From NCBI RefSeq assembly GCF_028204155.1, contig NZ_JAQLOI010000001.1, positions 1,674,001-1,738,000 of the forward strand: a DNA stretch of 64,000 nt, given 5' to 3'. The notes below the pieces were generated by a model. That model was given only the letters and a program-made list of their open reading frames with translations, had not been told where the DNA came from and did no database searches. Below, in pieces: positions 9,369 to 19,913 of this stretch. The stretch comes from Vibrio algarum (GTDB taxonomy: Bacteria; Pseudomonadota; Gammaproteobacteria; Enterobacterales; Vibrionaceae). Position 1 is the first letter of the stretch, and each line of letters begins with the position of its first letter. Position numbers and translations under genes: made by a program.

Positions 9369-12300
9369 TTGAAAGAGGTAAATATCAATCACTGACTATG
9401 ATCAACTGGAATGGGTTTTTTGCTCGTACTTTCGATATAGATGATTTGGTGACAACGCTGTCAGGCGGTAATGGTGCGGGAAAATCGACAACGATGGCGG
9501 CGTTTATCACGGCACTTATTCCTGACCAAACATTACTGCACTTCAGAAATACGACTGAAGCGGGTAGCTCTCAAGCATCCAGAGACAAAGGTCTGTTTGG
9601 TAAGTTACAGCCAGGGGTTTGCTACGCTGCTCTAGACGTTATTAACTCAAAAAAACAACGGGTTCTTTTTGGCGTTAGATTACAACAAGTTGCCGGACGT
9701 GATAAAAAAGTAGATATCAAGCCATTCATAATTCAAGGTTTACCCAGTCAGATAAAGCCTACGGATGTACTGATTGAAGCCCTCTCGGAACAAAAGGCAC
9801 GCGTTAGAACCATTAACGAACTAAAGCAAGTGGTCGGTGATATTGAAGGAGTACTGTTTAAAGCCTTTAATTCAGTCGTAGATTATCACTCTAATATGTT
9901 TGAATTTGGCGTATTACCCAAAAAGCTTAGAAACAGTGGTGATCGGTCAAAATATTATCGTTTGATTGAAGCATCCTTATATGGTGGCATATCTAGCGCT
10001 ATTACTCGTTCTTTAAGGGACTATTTGTTGCCGCAAAATGGTGGTGTCAAAAAAGCTTTTCAAGATATGGAGTCAGCACTTCGTGAAAATCGAATCACAC
10101 TTGATGCCATCAAAAGCACGCAGTCTGATAGAGATCTATTCAAACATTTGATAACTGAGTCAACCAATTACGTCGCATCAGACTACGTGCGTCATGCGAA
10201 TGATCGTAAAAATAGGTTAGACAAAGCGCTTTCTCTGCGCAGCGAACTTTATAGTTCACGAAACCAATTAATAGAGCAGCAGAAATTCTTGAGTTTGATT
10301 CAAGACGAGCTAGAACAACTGACTGAACAAGAACATGATCTGGAACTTGACCATCAGTCGGCATCCGACCACCTGCAATTAGTTCAGAATGCGTTAAGAC
10401 ATAAATCGAAAATAGAACGCTATCTTGAGGACCTAGATGAGCTAAATGAACGCTTAGAAGAACAGATGATGGTGGTAGAAGAGTCGCAAGAGAGTTTGAT
10501 ACACCATGAAGAGCAAGCAGTATCGGCTGAAGAGGAAGTAGACAGCCTACAAATGCAACTCGCTGATTATCAACAAGCGCTTGATATCCAGCAAACTCGA
10601 GCCTTACAATATCAACAGGCTGTAGACGCGTTAGAAAAGACGAGAAACCTTATTGATGATTCGACGTTTACTATCGAGAATATTGCACCACTGTCTGCCC
10701 AACTTAAGCAACAAGAAGAGCAACAAACGCAAACGCTACTGGCTCTAAAACATAAGCTAGATATCTCGTCTGCGGCTGTTGAACAGTTCGAAAAGGGCTT
10801 TAGTTTGGTGCAGGCTATATACCCTGATACAGAAAGATGCGACGTTTTTAAAAAGGCAAAACTTGCGGTAGCTAAATTAAGAGAATCCGAGTCGGTATGT
10901 GCAAATGAAGCACAATGGAAAGCTCAATACAAAGAAGCAGAACGAGAACTGACTAAACAAAAGTTAGCTGCAGAACTTGCAAAAAAGTATCAGCAAACAA
11001 CACAAACTGAACTGCATGATACGGATGTTGCTGATGAAGAAATTCACAGACATCATGCTTTAATTGAAGAGATAGAAGAACAAATAGAAGCTAGTCGAGA
11101 CAACCGCTTTCAGCTATCTCAGCAAGTAGAATCTCTTCAACTTAAGATGAAACAGTTAGCTTCACGCGCCCCCACTTGGATAGAAGCCAATGATGCCCTT
11201 GAAAAGCTGATTGAACAGACTGAAAAGCCACTAGAAAATAGTCACGCAGTTATGTCTCACATGCAGAAGGTGTTGGAAACAGAGAAAAACCTTAATCAGA
11301 AGAAAGAGAGACTCGCTAAACGCAGAGATGAGTTAAATGAAGAGATTTCTCTGTTAGCAACTTCGGATGGCTCAAACGATTCACGTTTGAAAGGGGTAGC
11401 AGAAACACTTGGTGGGGTATTGTTGTCAGAAATCTATGATGATATTACCTTAGAGGATGCGCCTTATTTCAGCGCAATGTATGGACCTGCTCGTCATGCC
11501 ATTGTTGTTTCGGATCTCAGCGGAATAAAAGAAAAGTTGAGCCAAATGACAGATTGCCCAGAAGATGTCTATGTCATTGAAGGTAATGTTGATTCATTTG
11601 ATGACAGTGCATTCAACGTGGATGAACTTGATGGAGCGGTTTGTGTTAAATATAGCGAAAGTCAACTTCGTTACTCTCGTTTTCCGCAGATCCCGTTATT
11701 TGGCCGTGCAGCTCGAGAGAAAAGGCTAGAAACACTGCGAGAGGAGCGAGAAGAAGTTATAGAGGCGCACGCCATTGCCGCTTTTGATGCACAAAAAATC
11801 CAGCGTTTATATCAGAGTTTTAGCCAGTTCGTGTCGGTTCATATTCAGTATGCATTTGAAAATGACCCAGAGAAAGAGATGATAGAGGTTCGACAAACTT
11901 TGAGTCAGGCTCAGAAGGAACTAGCGGACATAGAGGCGGTCACTAAACAATATCATTCCCAGCTAGCATTGAGTAAGAAAGCGATTACTTTACTCGATAA
12001 AATCTTACCGATTATTGGGTATTTAGCTGATGACTCTTTTACATATAAGCAAGCCGAAATCGAAAGTCAACTTGATAAGATTACGCAAAGTAAGCAGTTT
12101 ATCAATCGTCATAAAGCCAACATTGACCAATTAGAAGGGTACTTATCAACGTTAGCGAATGATCCTGAACAATTTCAAACAATAGAGCAGGAATATCGTA
12201 AGCTAGATAATGAGTTGCAAGTATTGAAGCGACAGCAATTTGCTTTAGCTGATTTAAAAGAGCGCTGTTCTTATTTTGCCTACCATGATTCGGCTTCTAT

Positions 12301-13798
12301 GCTGGAACAAAGCAGTGAACTGAGCGAGCAGTTAAAACAAAAACTGCGAGAAGCAGAATCATTAAGAAAAAGTAGCCGAGAGTCTTCCAAGCTTGCAAAC
12401 GTGCAATTCAACCAGACTAATCAGGTGCTAGTGTCATTAAAAAGCTCGTATCAGGCCAAGTTTGAGACGGTACAAGAGTTTAAGGAAGAGTTGCGAGAGT
12501 TTGGTGTAGATGCCGATGAAGGCGCAGAAGAGCGCGCAAGACATCGCAAAGAAGCGTTATTAGAGCGGTTGCTTGCTAATAGGAACCGAAAGAGTGAATC
12601 TCAGCGTTCAATCACAGCCACCGAGCTAGAAATGAAATCGGTAGCGAAAACGTTAAGGCGTTCGGAAAAAGAGTATCGAGAAGTAAGGCATATAACGGTT
12701 CTAGCAAAATCGGGTTGGTGTGAAGTATTACGTCTTGCGAAAGAACACGATGTAGAAAGACGGTTATATCGTCGCGAACTTGCCTATTTAAGCGCTGCTG
12801 AACTACGTTCAATGTCAGACAAATCATTGGGTGCACTTCGCATAGCTGTTTCTGACAATACAGAGCTGCGTGATGCCTTGCGCGCATCAGAAGATAACGC
12901 CTACCCGGAACGAAAAGTCCTTTTCTACATTGCTGTTTACCAACATCTCAAGCAACGTATTCGACAAGATATTATCCGTACGGATGATCCTGTTGAAGCG
13001 ATAGAAGAGATGGAAGTAGAGTTGGCTAGGTTAAGTGAAGAGCTTGCGTTGCGTGAAAACAGGTTGGCCATAAGTTCTGATTCTGCGGCCTCCATTATTA
13101 AGAAAACCATTCAGCGAGAGCAAAATCGTATTCGTTTACTTAACCAAGGTTTGTCCAATATTAATTTCGGTCAAGTAAATGGGGTTCGCCTGAACGTCAA
13201 TATTCGAGAAAGTCATTCAACATTACTTGACGGGTTAGCTAATCAACAGGACAAGCATCACGATCTATTTAAAACTTCTCGTTTTACCTTCTCCGAAGGA
13301 ATGGCAAAACTGTTCCAACGTGTTAATCCTCACATTGATATGGGGCAACGATCACCTCAGGTTTTGGGAGAAGAATTACTCGACTACCGAAACTATTTAG
13401 AGCTGAGTGTGGAAGTGAACCGTGGTACTGATGGCTGGTTACAAGCCGAGTCTGGTGCTTTATCCACAGGTGAAGCGATAGGTACAGGTCAGTCTATATT
13501 GCTTATGGTTGTACAGAGCTGGGAAGAAGAATCTCGCAGGCTACGAAGCAAAGATATTGTTCCGTGCCGTCTGCTATTTTTAGATGAAGCCGCACGCTTA
13601 GATAGTAAATCGATCAATACTCTCTTTGAACTATGTGACCGCCTTGATATGCAGTTACTCATTGCAGCTCCAGAGAATATAAGCCCAGAACAAGGTACAA
13701 CGTATAAACTCGTTAGAAAGATATTTAAAGATCATGAGCATGTTCATGTTGTAGGTCTGAAAGGGTTTGGTAAAAAAGGCTTTAGAGAAACGCAATAG
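9365..13798 (+). CDS. mukB: MukB, SMC-like ATPase of the MukBEF condensin
   Basis: A 1477-residue SMC-like chromosome condensin, close to the 1486 of E. coli. The N-terminal head has Walker [10 protein letters not shown] (residues 34-42). A long coiled coil follows (about 290-640 and 800-1150) with a hinge in the middle near residues 650-790 ([16 protein letters not shown]). The C-terminal head has the ABC signature [11 protein letters not shown] and Walker [10 protein letters not shown] followed by ARLDS. MukB dimerises at the hinge, binds MatP and topoisomerase IV in E. coli, and extrudes DNA with MukEF. It overlaps mukE by 4 bases. No frame damage is visible over the 4.4 kb. Confidence 0.97.
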   Translation: MIERGKYQSLTMINWNGFFARTFDIDDLVTTLSGGNGAGKSTTMAAFITALIPDQTLLHFRNTTEAGSSQASRDKGLFGKLQPGVCYAALDVINSKKQRVLFGVRLQQVAGRDKKVDIKPFIIQGLPSQIKPTDVLIEALSEQKARVRTINELKQVVGDIEGVLFKAFNSVVDYHSNMFEFGVLPKKLRNSGDRSKYYRLIEASLYGGISSAITRSLRDYLLPQNGGVKKAFQDMESALRENRITLDAIKSTQSDRDLFKHLITESTNYVASDYVRHANDRKNRLDKALSLRSELYSSRNQLIEQQKFLSLIQDELEQLTEQEHDLELDHQSASDHLQLVQNALRHKSKIERYLEDLDELNERLEEQMMVVEESQESLIHHEEQAVSAEEEVDSLQMQLADYQQALDIQQTRALQYQQAVDALEKTRNLIDDSTFTIENIAPLSAQLKQQEEQQTQTLLALKHKLDISSAAVEQFEKGFSLVQAIYPDTERCDVFKKAKLAVAKLRESESVCANEAQWKAQYKEAERELTKQKLAAELAKKYQQTTQTELHDTDVADEEIHRHHALIEEIEEQIEASRDNRFQLSQQVESLQLKMKQLASRAPTWIEANDALEKLIEQTEKPLENSHAVMSHMQKVLETEKNLNQKKERLAKRRDELNEEISLLATSDGSNDSRLKGVAETLGGVLLSEIYDDITLEDAPYFSAMYGPARHAIVVSDLSGIKEKLSQMTDCPEDVYVIEGNVDSFDDSAFNVDELDGAVCVKYSESQLRYSRFPQIPLFGRAAREKRLETLREEREEVIEAHAIAAFDAQKIQRLYQSFSQFVSVHIQYAFENDPEKEMIEVRQTLSQAQKELADIEAVTKQYHSQLALSKKAITLLDKILPIIGYLADDSFTYKQAEIESQLDKITQSKQFINRHKANIDQLEGYLSTLANDPEQFQTIEQEYRKLDNELQVLKRQQFALADLKERCSYFAYHDSASMLEQSSELSEQLKQKLREAESLRKSSRESSKLANVQFNQTNQVLVSLKSSYQAKFETVQEFKEELREFGVDADEGAEERARHRKEALLERLLANRNRKSESQRSITATELEMKSVAKTLRRSEKEYREVRHITVLAKSGWCEVLRLAKEHDVERRLYRRELAYLSAAELRSMSDKSLGALRIAVSDNTELRDALRASEDNAYPERKVLFYIAVYQHLKQRIRQDIIRTDDPVEAIEEMEVELARLSEELALRENRLAISSDSAASIIKKTIQREQNRIRLLNQGLSNINFGQVNGVRLNVNIRESHSTLLDGLANQQDKHHDLFKTSRFTFSEGMAKLFQRVNPHIDMGQRSPQVLGEELLDYRNYLELSVEVNRGTDGWLQAESGALSTGEAIGTGQSILLMVVQSWEEESRRLRSKDIVPCRLLFLDEAARLDSKSINTLFELCDRLDMQLLIAAPENISPEQGTTYKLVRKIFKDHEHVHVVGLKGFGKKGFRETQ

Positions 13799-13840
13799 TA
13801 ACGATTACCGAACAAATAATACGTTACTTTATGTGAATAA

Positions 13841-13875
13841 AATAGCCAACCACAGAGGATGAGGTTGGCTATTTA
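13841..13875 (+). terminator. terminator downstream of mukB
   Basis: Perfect 11-bp arms AATAGCCAACC (13841-13851) and GGTTGGCTATT (13863-13873) followed by TATT. It lies 42 bases past the mukB stop and closes the cmoM-mukFEB unit. Confidence 0.85.
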
Positions 13876-14326
13876 TTACATATAAACAGCTTGAAATGCC
13901 CCTTTTCATGGTCTTTGCTGTCTGCTGCTCCATCGAACACATTTTCCTGAACAATTGTTTAGTGGAATGGGTCCCACCTCCATATAGACCAAAAATTCAT
14001 TCAGTTTGGTATATTAGTACATCCTTCCCATGTTCATTTAGTATTATATCTATTGGTTTTAGGTAGATATCACTAGGCATATTTCTAATAAATAACACTC
14101 CTTATGCTATGTCATGTTTTCTCATTTTAATTAAAATAATTGATTGTCGTATGGAATTTATTTGGTTCCATTGTTATAGGTGGAATATATTTGGCTTCAT
14201 TGTTGTTGCTAATGTATTTCATGGCAACAAGTTTGATAATAATTATTTAATAAGTCCTATTTTTCTTCATTATTAATTTGCGTCTTGATATTTTTACCAT
14301 AGCTTTAAAAAATGAGGTGATACAAT
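13876..14326. other. AT-rich intergenic region, no gene seen
   Basis: About 450 bases with no credible coding frame. The first 120 bases are of average composition and read like a remnant of something, but I could not identify it on either strand. From about 14030 the sequence becomes very AT-rich up to the lipoprotein start. Two imperfect direct copies of ATTTGGTTCCATTGTT occur at about 14160-14175 and 14187-14202. The boundary between core (mukB) and accessory-looking sequence probably lies here. Confidence 0.5.
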
Positions 14327-16108
14327 ATGAGTATTCGTATTAATATTGTTATATGTACTATAGCTTTATTATTAGTGGGGTGTAGAGGGAATGATACTCC
14401 TAATACCGTTGGGGCACCTGAAGGCTCTGTCGTGATTGAAGAACCAGATGATGCAGATGATGCAGATGATACAGGTGATGTAGACGATGTAGATGATACA
14501 GATGATGTAGAAATTGACCCTAATTTATTTCTTATTTCTGAAGAAAATGTTTTGAAAACAGAATCAATAGAACGAGAATTGAGAGATGGGTTAGACTTAG
14601 ATAATATTACTGTATTTTATTTAAATGATACTCAATTTATTTTATCTAATAATACCCCTCGAACTATTGTTCAACCAGTTGTGAAAATAGAAGGTATTTT
14701 TTATATCATCGAAAAAACTATTGAAGCATTCACTAAAGCAACAATAAAATCACCGGTTTCTATTCAAGATAAAACGATTTTTTTTCATGAACAAACCCCA
14801 TTTTTCAGAGTGCAAGTAAGTTCATTTAATACTAATACAAACGATGATAGTACACTGGATGCAACTGAAGTTCAGATAGAAGCCTATTTGAAAGAGCTAC
14901 GTGGCTATCGAGTTGTAAATAATTATTTTTCTTATATTAATGATGCGCTTGTTTATTTAAAAAGTAGAGAACAAACTAGATCGGCGTTACAGCACACTCA
15001 CTCAGAGGGTTATTGTGAGTTTGATCATGTGGGCTCTATTGCTAGCCGATATTCAGATACGAGTTCGATATCGGATAAAATATATAGTGTTTTAGATCAC
15101 AAGCCTACGTCTAGTTATGAGGCTCGTTATGTTAATGGTTATGTTTACGGCATGGCGACAGTAGGAAACGGTTGGTTAAGCCTAGTCGATAAAGTGCTAT
15201 ATAAACCAGGTTGGATAAAACCTCACAATATATATTTGCATGAAAAACATCATAATCATGGCTTTGGTCATTCTGGAGGTCTAACTTACGGCTGGCCTGA
15301 AAGGTCAGCTGATTTTATCGAAAAGGCAGACTACTCGTTTTATGACAACCCAGAGCTACGCAGCATACCTGTCATAACTAAATATGATGTGACTGCACAA
15401 GATGATGGGACAATACAGGTAAATATTCGTTGGTTTCATAAAAACAAAGATGAACCTCAAACGTTAGATAAGTTCCTATTCATTGGTGGAAACAAGATGA
15501 CCATTAACGAAATAGGATATGTTAATCAAGATGGATCAAAGACTAGCGTTGATTTTGACGAACAAGTTGATGAACAATTGATCACAATTTCGAAAGACAA
15601 AATACATATTCAAACGTCACCATTTTCTCAAATAAATAATAAAGAAATGCCGATTGGTTTGTACATTAATGCAAATTACCCAACGGAAACACAACGCGAT
15701 CTTTTGGTGATCGCCGGTACGGAGAATAACGAGAAAGTCTATGGAAATATAAAAATTAACCTTTCTCATTTTGGTACTGGGCACCCAGACGGAGAAAGGG
15801 TGGTCTTTATCGAAAAAGAAGAACGAAAAACGGCTGCCGGTCAATATGTTCTCAGCGTATTAACATATTTACCAGAAGAAGCAAAACTATACTGTGAAGC
15901 TAAAGGCCTACAGTTAGGGACTCTCGAAGCATATAAAACGCGAGCCTTACTCGATTTTCAACATAAATATTTACCTTACCAATCAATGGTTGGTTTGTCG
16001 GCCGAAGACGGGACACCTATTGCCGTACAAAGCTCGTCAAATTGGCAGGTATCACATAGTAACTATACCGACAGAGGTGCGCTTATCGTTTGTGCGATTC
16101 CAGATTAA
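14327..16108 (+). CDS. lipoprotein with metzincin-type zinc motif, putative M66-like metalloprotease
   Basis: A 593-residue exported lipoprotein. It has a signal peptide ending in lipobox LLVGC (Cys at about 19), then an acidic Asp-rich linker (about residues 41-65) encoded by 9-bp repeats. The central domain carries HEKHHNHGFGH at residues 305-315, an exact HExxHxxGxxH metzincin motif: predicted zinc ligands H305, H309 and H315, catalytic E306. This is the motif of M66 mucinases such as StcE and TagA, and of other metzincins. I see no methionine soon after the motif to form the usual Met-turn. The last 90 residues (LPEEAKLYCEAKGLQLGTLEAY to CAIPD) have a C-type-lectin-like look, which is tentative. 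The gene stands alone in AT-rich sequence and looks acquired. Confidence 0.65.
   Translation: MSIRINIVICTIALLLVGCRGNDTPNTVGAPEGSVVIEEPDDADDADDTGDVDDVDDTDDVEIDPNLFLISEENVLKTESIERELRDGLDLDNITVFYLNDTQFILSNNTPRTIVQPVVKIEGIFYIIEKTIEAFTKATIKSPVSIQDKTIFFHEQTPFFRVQVSSFNTNTNDDSTLDATEVQIEAYLKELRGYRVVNNYFSYINDALVYLKSREQTRSALQHTHSEGYCEFDHVGSIASRYSDTSSISDKIYSVLDHKPTSSYEARYVNGYVYGMATVGNGWLSLVDKVLYKPGWIKPHNIYLHEKHHNHGFGHSGGLTYGWPERSADFIEKADYSFYDNPELRSIPVITKYDVTAQDDGTIQVNIRWFHKNKDEPQTLDKFLFIGGNKMTINEIGYVNQDGSKTSVDFDEQVDEQLITISKDKIHIQTSPFSQINNKEMPIGLYINANYPTETQRDLLVIAGTENNEKVYGNIKINLSHFGTGHPDGERVVFIEKEERKTAAGQYVLSVLTYLPEEAKLYCEAKGLQLGTLEAYKTRALLDFQHKYLPYQSMVGLSAEDGTPIAVQSSSNWQVSHSNYTDRGALIVCAIPD
14447..14509 (+). 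repeat. 9-bp tandem repeat coding an Asp-rich linker
   Basis: Seven in-frame copies of a 9-base unit close to GATGATRYA code for DDA, DDT, DDV or GDV triplets just after the lipobox region of the metzincin lipoprotein. The unit is a multiple of three, so slippage would change linker length without breaking the frame. Confidence 0.8.
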
Positions 16109-16132
16109 AATCTAGAGTCGTTTTATATCTAG

Positions 16133-16164
16133 AAAGCCAACCGGTTAAATCAGTTGGCTTTTTT
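16133..16164. terminator. bidirectional terminator between the lipoprotein and yajD-like genes
   Basis: Perfect arms AAAGCCAAC (16133-16141) and GTTGGCTTT (16153-16161) with an 11-base loop and a run of six Ts. It ends the metzincin lipoprotein transcript and probably the convergent HNH gene. Confidence 0.88.
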
Positions 16165-16168
16165 AATT

Positions 16169-16513
16169 CTATTTTTTCAGCATTTTAGCAAGATCTGCGA
16201 ACGGGTTGTGCGTAGCACCTTCATGTTCATCTTGGCCGGGTGTAATTTCTGAACCGTATTGGTCGTGGTCGGTATATTTTGAATGCTCATGATCGTGGCA
16301 ATAAATACATAACAATTCCCAGTTACTACCGTCATTGGGGTTATTAGTATGATCATGGTCTTTGTGGTGGACCGTTAGTTCTCGCAGATTTGAATAGACA
16401 AATTCGCGTGCACAGTTTCCGCAAACCCACGGGTACATTTTTAATGCTCTGTCTCGGTAATCACTCTCTTTTCTAGCATATGCTGCACTACTACCATAAA
16501 AATCTGATGCCAT
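16169..16513 (-). CDS. yajD: YajD-family HNH nuclease domain protein
   Basis: A 114-residue protein with one HNH domain. Visible are the zinc-binding CGNC (about residues 32-35) and CIYCHDHEH (about 70-78) pairs around the HNH core LTVHHKDHDHTNNPNDGSNWELLC. This arrangement, with the short N-terminal lead and polar tail, matches the YajD family. HNH proteins are usually metal-dependent nucleases, but YajD itself has no established substrate. The ATG at 16513 is preferred because AGGAG lies 5 bases upstream. A GTG two codons earlier is in frame. It stands alone between convergent and divergent neighbours. Confidence 0.8.
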   Translation of the reverse strand: MASDFYGSSAAYARKESDYRDRALKMYPWVCGNCAREFVYSNLRELTVHHKDHDHTNNPNDGSNWELLCIYCHDHEHSKYTDHDQYGSEITPGQDEHEGATHNPFADLAKMLKK

Positions 16514-16648
16514 GTTCACTCCTAACTTTTTACCACTTGAAAATCTGTCTTAGCGTAACACAATAAGGGTGAATTTCTAAAAGCAAAAAGCGCATTTAGA
16601 CGATGCATGCTAATATAAAAAGCGTGTATCTATTAATGAAAAAATATC

Positions 16649-18492
16649 ATGACAGCAACCAGTTACCTCAATAATTTAAACCAAGAATATTTGGCTATTC
16701 ATAAAAACAAAGAAGACTTTTTTGGGAAACTTACATGGGAACCAGTGACGACCATGACGGCTCAACAAAAGCACAAACACAATGGACTCAATATTTAAGT
16801 AATCCAGATAAAATCAGTGAAATTTTACAGCAAATTAATGCTGCAGATAGCATAACAAATGAGCTTGAAAAACAGCAGACAAAAGAAGGTTTAACTGGGT
16901 GGCTTGCTATGTTTCGTGCGCATTCTATAGAATCTGCGAAGGCACAAAAGCTAAAAGAAAAGTTGATTCAACTGGAAGCGGATTTGTTTGAGAAGAAACA
17001 GAGTCACTTGATGCATTATGTGAACGAGCAGGGCGAATCAGCGGAAGGTTCTTTACCTATATTATCTTCAATCATTCGTACACATAATAACGAGCAGGTA
17101 AGGAAGTCCGCCCATAAGGCTCTGATTGACTTAGAGCAGTGGCTGCTTGCCAATGGTTTAATAGAACTTATTAAGCTTAGAAATCAATTTGCTCAGTCTT
17201 TAGGCTATAAAACCTATTTTGATTATTCGATAGAAAAAACGGAGCAGATGACAACGAATCAACTTTTTACCATTTTGGATGACTTTGAGCGACGGACTCG
17301 TGACGGTCATTTAGACAGTTTAAAGAATCTCGCTAAAATAAAAGGCAAACAAGCGTTATCTGCGTCTAATTTTGTTTACTCTTTTGCTGGTGATATAATG
17401 AGAGATTTGGACCAATATGTACCATTTTCTCAATCCTTACGTCGTTGGGTCGAATCGTTTGGCCGCTTGAATATTGATTACTCTGGAGCGGAACTTACAC
17501 TAGATTTATTAGATAGAAAGGGCAAATATCCGAATGGTTTTTGTCATGATCCTATCCCTTCATTTTATGATCAAGGTTCATGGATAGCAGCAAAGGTCAA
17601 CTTTACGAGCAATGCTAAACCTGACCAAATTGGGAGCGGATATGATGGCATCAATACGCTTTTTCACGAGGGAGGTCATGCTGCGCATTTTTCTAATGTC
17701 AAAATGAATGCACCTTGTTTTTCACAAGAATTTGCACCTACTTCAATGGCATACGCTGAAACTCAATCAATGTTTTGTGATAGCTTACTTACGGATGCAG
17801 ATTGGCTTAAACAGTATGCTATTAACGCGGATGGTGAACCTGTTTCTGAAGAGATTATTAAGGGCATTATTGACAGTAAACAGCCGTTCAAAGCGTATGA
17901 AGAGCGGAGTATTTTGGTGGTGCCTTATTTTGAACGTGATCTATATTTACTCACTGATAACGAATTGACACCAGAAATAATCACGCAGCTTGCCCGCGAT
18001 TGTGAGAAAAAAATATTAGGTTTGGAGTGCAGTCCAAGACCATTGATGGCTATCCCTCATTTACTTTCAGATGAGTCAGCTTGTTCCTATCAAGGTTACC
18101 TGTTAGCTCATATGGCGGTTTATCAGACGCGCGCTTATTTTATGGGCAAATTTGGTTACTTAACGGACAACCCAGAGATTGGTCCACTTTTAGCAAAGCA
18201 TTATTGGGCAGCAGGCAACAGTGTTTCTCATAACCAATCCATTAAAGCCTTAACAGGTGAAGGTTTTAATGCGAAATATCTAGCTGATGAGTGCAATTTA
18301 ACGGCAGATGCTGCGTGGAAGTTAGAGCAAGCTAAGATATCAGCTTTAGCATCGCGAGAGCGTGCAGATTTAAGGTCGCTTAACGCGAGCATGAAAATAG
18401 TTGATGGTTCGATAGTATTGGCATCAAACGAACTATCAGACGATGATATGTGCTGTCAGTTTGAGCACCACATCGAGCAGACCTACAAGTAA
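16649..18492 (+). pseudogene. M3-family (oligoendopeptidase F-like) metallopeptidase, frameshifted near the 5' end
   Basis: A zinc peptidase of family M3 with the catalytic motif HEGGH in TLFHEGGHAAHF (bases 17665-17679). The long frame opens only at ATG 16735 (585 residues). The preceding 28 codons, beginning MTATSYLNNLNQEYLAIHKN at ATG 16649, lie in another frame and are the expected family N-terminus. The two meet at a run of six Ts (16718-16723). One more T would read KEDFF-WETYMGTSDDHDG without a break. The break is therefore a one-base homopolymer deletion, most likely a sequencing error, since the remaining 585 codons are intact. If real, the product would need re-initiation at 16735. 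Some homologues are annotated as oligoendopeptidase F or peptidyl-dipeptidase-like, and the substrate is unknown. Confidence 0.82.
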
Positions 18493-18507
18493 TTATATAG
18501 GTTGTAT

Positions 18508-18535
18508 GTTTGAAGCACTTAGTAGTGCTTCAAAC
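18508..18535. terminator. hairpin between convergent genes
   Basis: Perfect 12-bp arms GTTTGAAGCACT (18508-18519) and AGTGCTTCAAAC (18524-18535) with a 4-base loop. It overlaps the stop codon of the minus-strand dehydrogenase and follows the M3 peptidase stop by 15 bases. There is no strong T-run on either side, so terminator activity is inferred from position and stem strength. Confidence 0.6.
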
Positions 18536-19361
18536 CATCTACAACATTTTCATATGTGAATGTAAAACCCAACTGGAGCAGTTTGTCTGAACTGATCTTT
18601 TTCGCTGGCTCATTGTTTAACTTTGGTAACGTTAACTCATCGTGATAGTGCTGTATCGCTTGGTTATAAAACTCGTATTTAGTGACAGTATTTGGAGAAG
18701 TGACATTAACCACTTGATTGTGGACTTCAGTTAAACTGAATATCACCGCATTAATAACATCTTGTAAATGCACCATATTTACGGGAGCAACTTTGCTGAC
18801 ACTGCGCATTTTATTGACAAATCTAGCTGGGTGCCTATTGGGTCCAAATAGGCCTGAGCATCGCAATATCGCGTACTCAATTCCAGAATCTATTAGTGAT
18901 TGTTCGGCGGTTAACATTATTTGTGCATTTTCTGAAAAATGATTATTGCTCTTAGCTAACGACAAAGAAGCATCATTTTCATTCATAACCTCATTAGTAT
19001 TAGGGTAAACCGAAGTAGAACTAACCATGATGATTTTTTCTACCCCAGCTTCTTTGGCGCTGTTAATAAGGGATTGCCAACGAATTGCATAGGCTTCTCC
19101 CTCTCCTTTTCGAAATCCAGGAGGAAAAACACCAATTACGGTTCTAATATCTCTAGCTTGAAATTGTTCTGTTACAAAGGGATCTGCAGTTGGAATATGT
19201 GAATCTAAGCGCAGAGCGAAGCAGGGGATAGATAACGCTTCCAACTCTCTCAGTCTTTCAGTAGACGTTCGGGTGGCGAATACAGGTTTATCCATGGAAT
19301 CTAAACGCTGCGTTAATGGAAAGCCCAACCACCCAGCTCCAATGATTGCTATGCTAGTCAT
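18519..19361 (-). CDS. NAD(P)-dependent epimerase/dehydratase, YeeZ-like atypical SDR
   Basis: A 280-residue Rossmann-fold protein. The N-terminal dinucleotide motif is IIGAGWLGFPL (GxGxxG at about 8-13). The middle shows KIIMVSSTSVYPNTN, with the SDR Ser and the Tyr of SVYP, and YAILRCSGLFGPNRHP typical of nucleoside-sugar-epimerase-like proteins. This layout matches the YeeZ group of atypical extended SDRs, whose substrates are not known. The usual YxxxK active site is not evident in this protein. The TIGR02647 gene lies 13 bases upstream on the same strand, so they may be cotranscribed. Confidence 0.75.
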   Translation of the reverse strand: MTSIAIIGAGWLGFPLTQRLDSMDKPVFATRTSTERLRELEALSIPCFALRLDSHIPTADPFVTEQFQARDIRTVIGVFPPGFRKGEGEAYAIRWQSLINSAKEAGVEKIIMVSSTSVYPNTNEVMNENDASLSLAKSNNHFSENAQIMLTAEQSLIDSGIEYAILRCSGLFGPNRHPARFVNKMRSVSKVAPVNMVHLQDVINAVIFSLTEVHNQVVNVTSPNTVTKYEFYNQAIQHYHDELTLPKLNNEPAKKISSDKLLQLGFTFTYENVVDGLKHY

Positions 19362-19374
19362 TGAATTACGTTAT

Positions 19375-19608
19375 TTAAGCTGTAAGTATACGCAATACTC
19401 TATAGGCACTTTCTGCCACTTCTATACCTTCGTCAGTCAAATAACCACCGTCAGGTAAGGTACAAAGGTTTTTTGCATATAGACGCTTAACAGCCTCTTG
19501 TAATTCTTCTGTGGCATCATTATGGACTTTAATGCCTGTTGCGGCACTGCTGATATCAAACTGAAGAAGTAAGTTAAGTTCCGCTATGTTCTCTGTTGTG
19601 TATTTCAT
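19375..19608 (-). CDS. TIGR02647 family small protein
   Basis: A 77-residue soluble protein with the features of TIGR02647: MKYTTENIAELNLLLQFDIS at the N-terminus, a central helical part and the LPDGGYLTDEGIEVAESA segment near the end, which resembles a winged-helix wing and last helix. No function is established for the family; a DNA-binding role is only suggested by the fold-like pattern. I choose ATG 19608 because AAGGA lies 8 bases upstream and the length then equals the family's. The frame runs on to 19650, but that extension has no ribosome site. Confidence 0.75.
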   Translation of the reverse strand: MKYTTENIAELNLLLQFDISSAATGIKVHNDATEELQEAVKRLYAKNLCTLPDGGYLTDEGIEVAESAYRVLRILTA

Positions 19609-19913
19609 GTGTAATTCCTTCGCTATTTCATCTTTATATGCCATCAACATTAAATTGCATTCAGTCTCGGAACAAGATTCGATAGTAAGAACTGTTAGCT
19701 ATGATGGAAATGGTTAATATTAGAACGATATTAAGGGGGCTGATAGGAAACGTATCCGCTATAGATATAGCTAAAATAGATAAAAATAATATTTTAATAG
19801 CTAGAATGAAGTGACGATTAAAATAATTGTGGTGAATAGATAATTCGGCTTGAAATGTGAGCTGGATCATAGGAATATCCGCGCATTATTTTAGTAACGA
19901 AGAAAACATAAAA

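Noticed and set aside
14327..16108. Calling the metzincin lipoprotein TagA or StcE
   Set aside because: Only the zinc motif and lipoprotein plan are shared; I see no wider similarity that would justify the name.
19661..19870. 69-codon minus-strand frame with hydrophobic segments upstream of the TIGR02647 gene
   Set aside because: It has a plausible ATG and two hydrophobic stretches, but hydrophobicity is expected from AT-rich sequence and I know no homologue. It occupies the focA upstream region.
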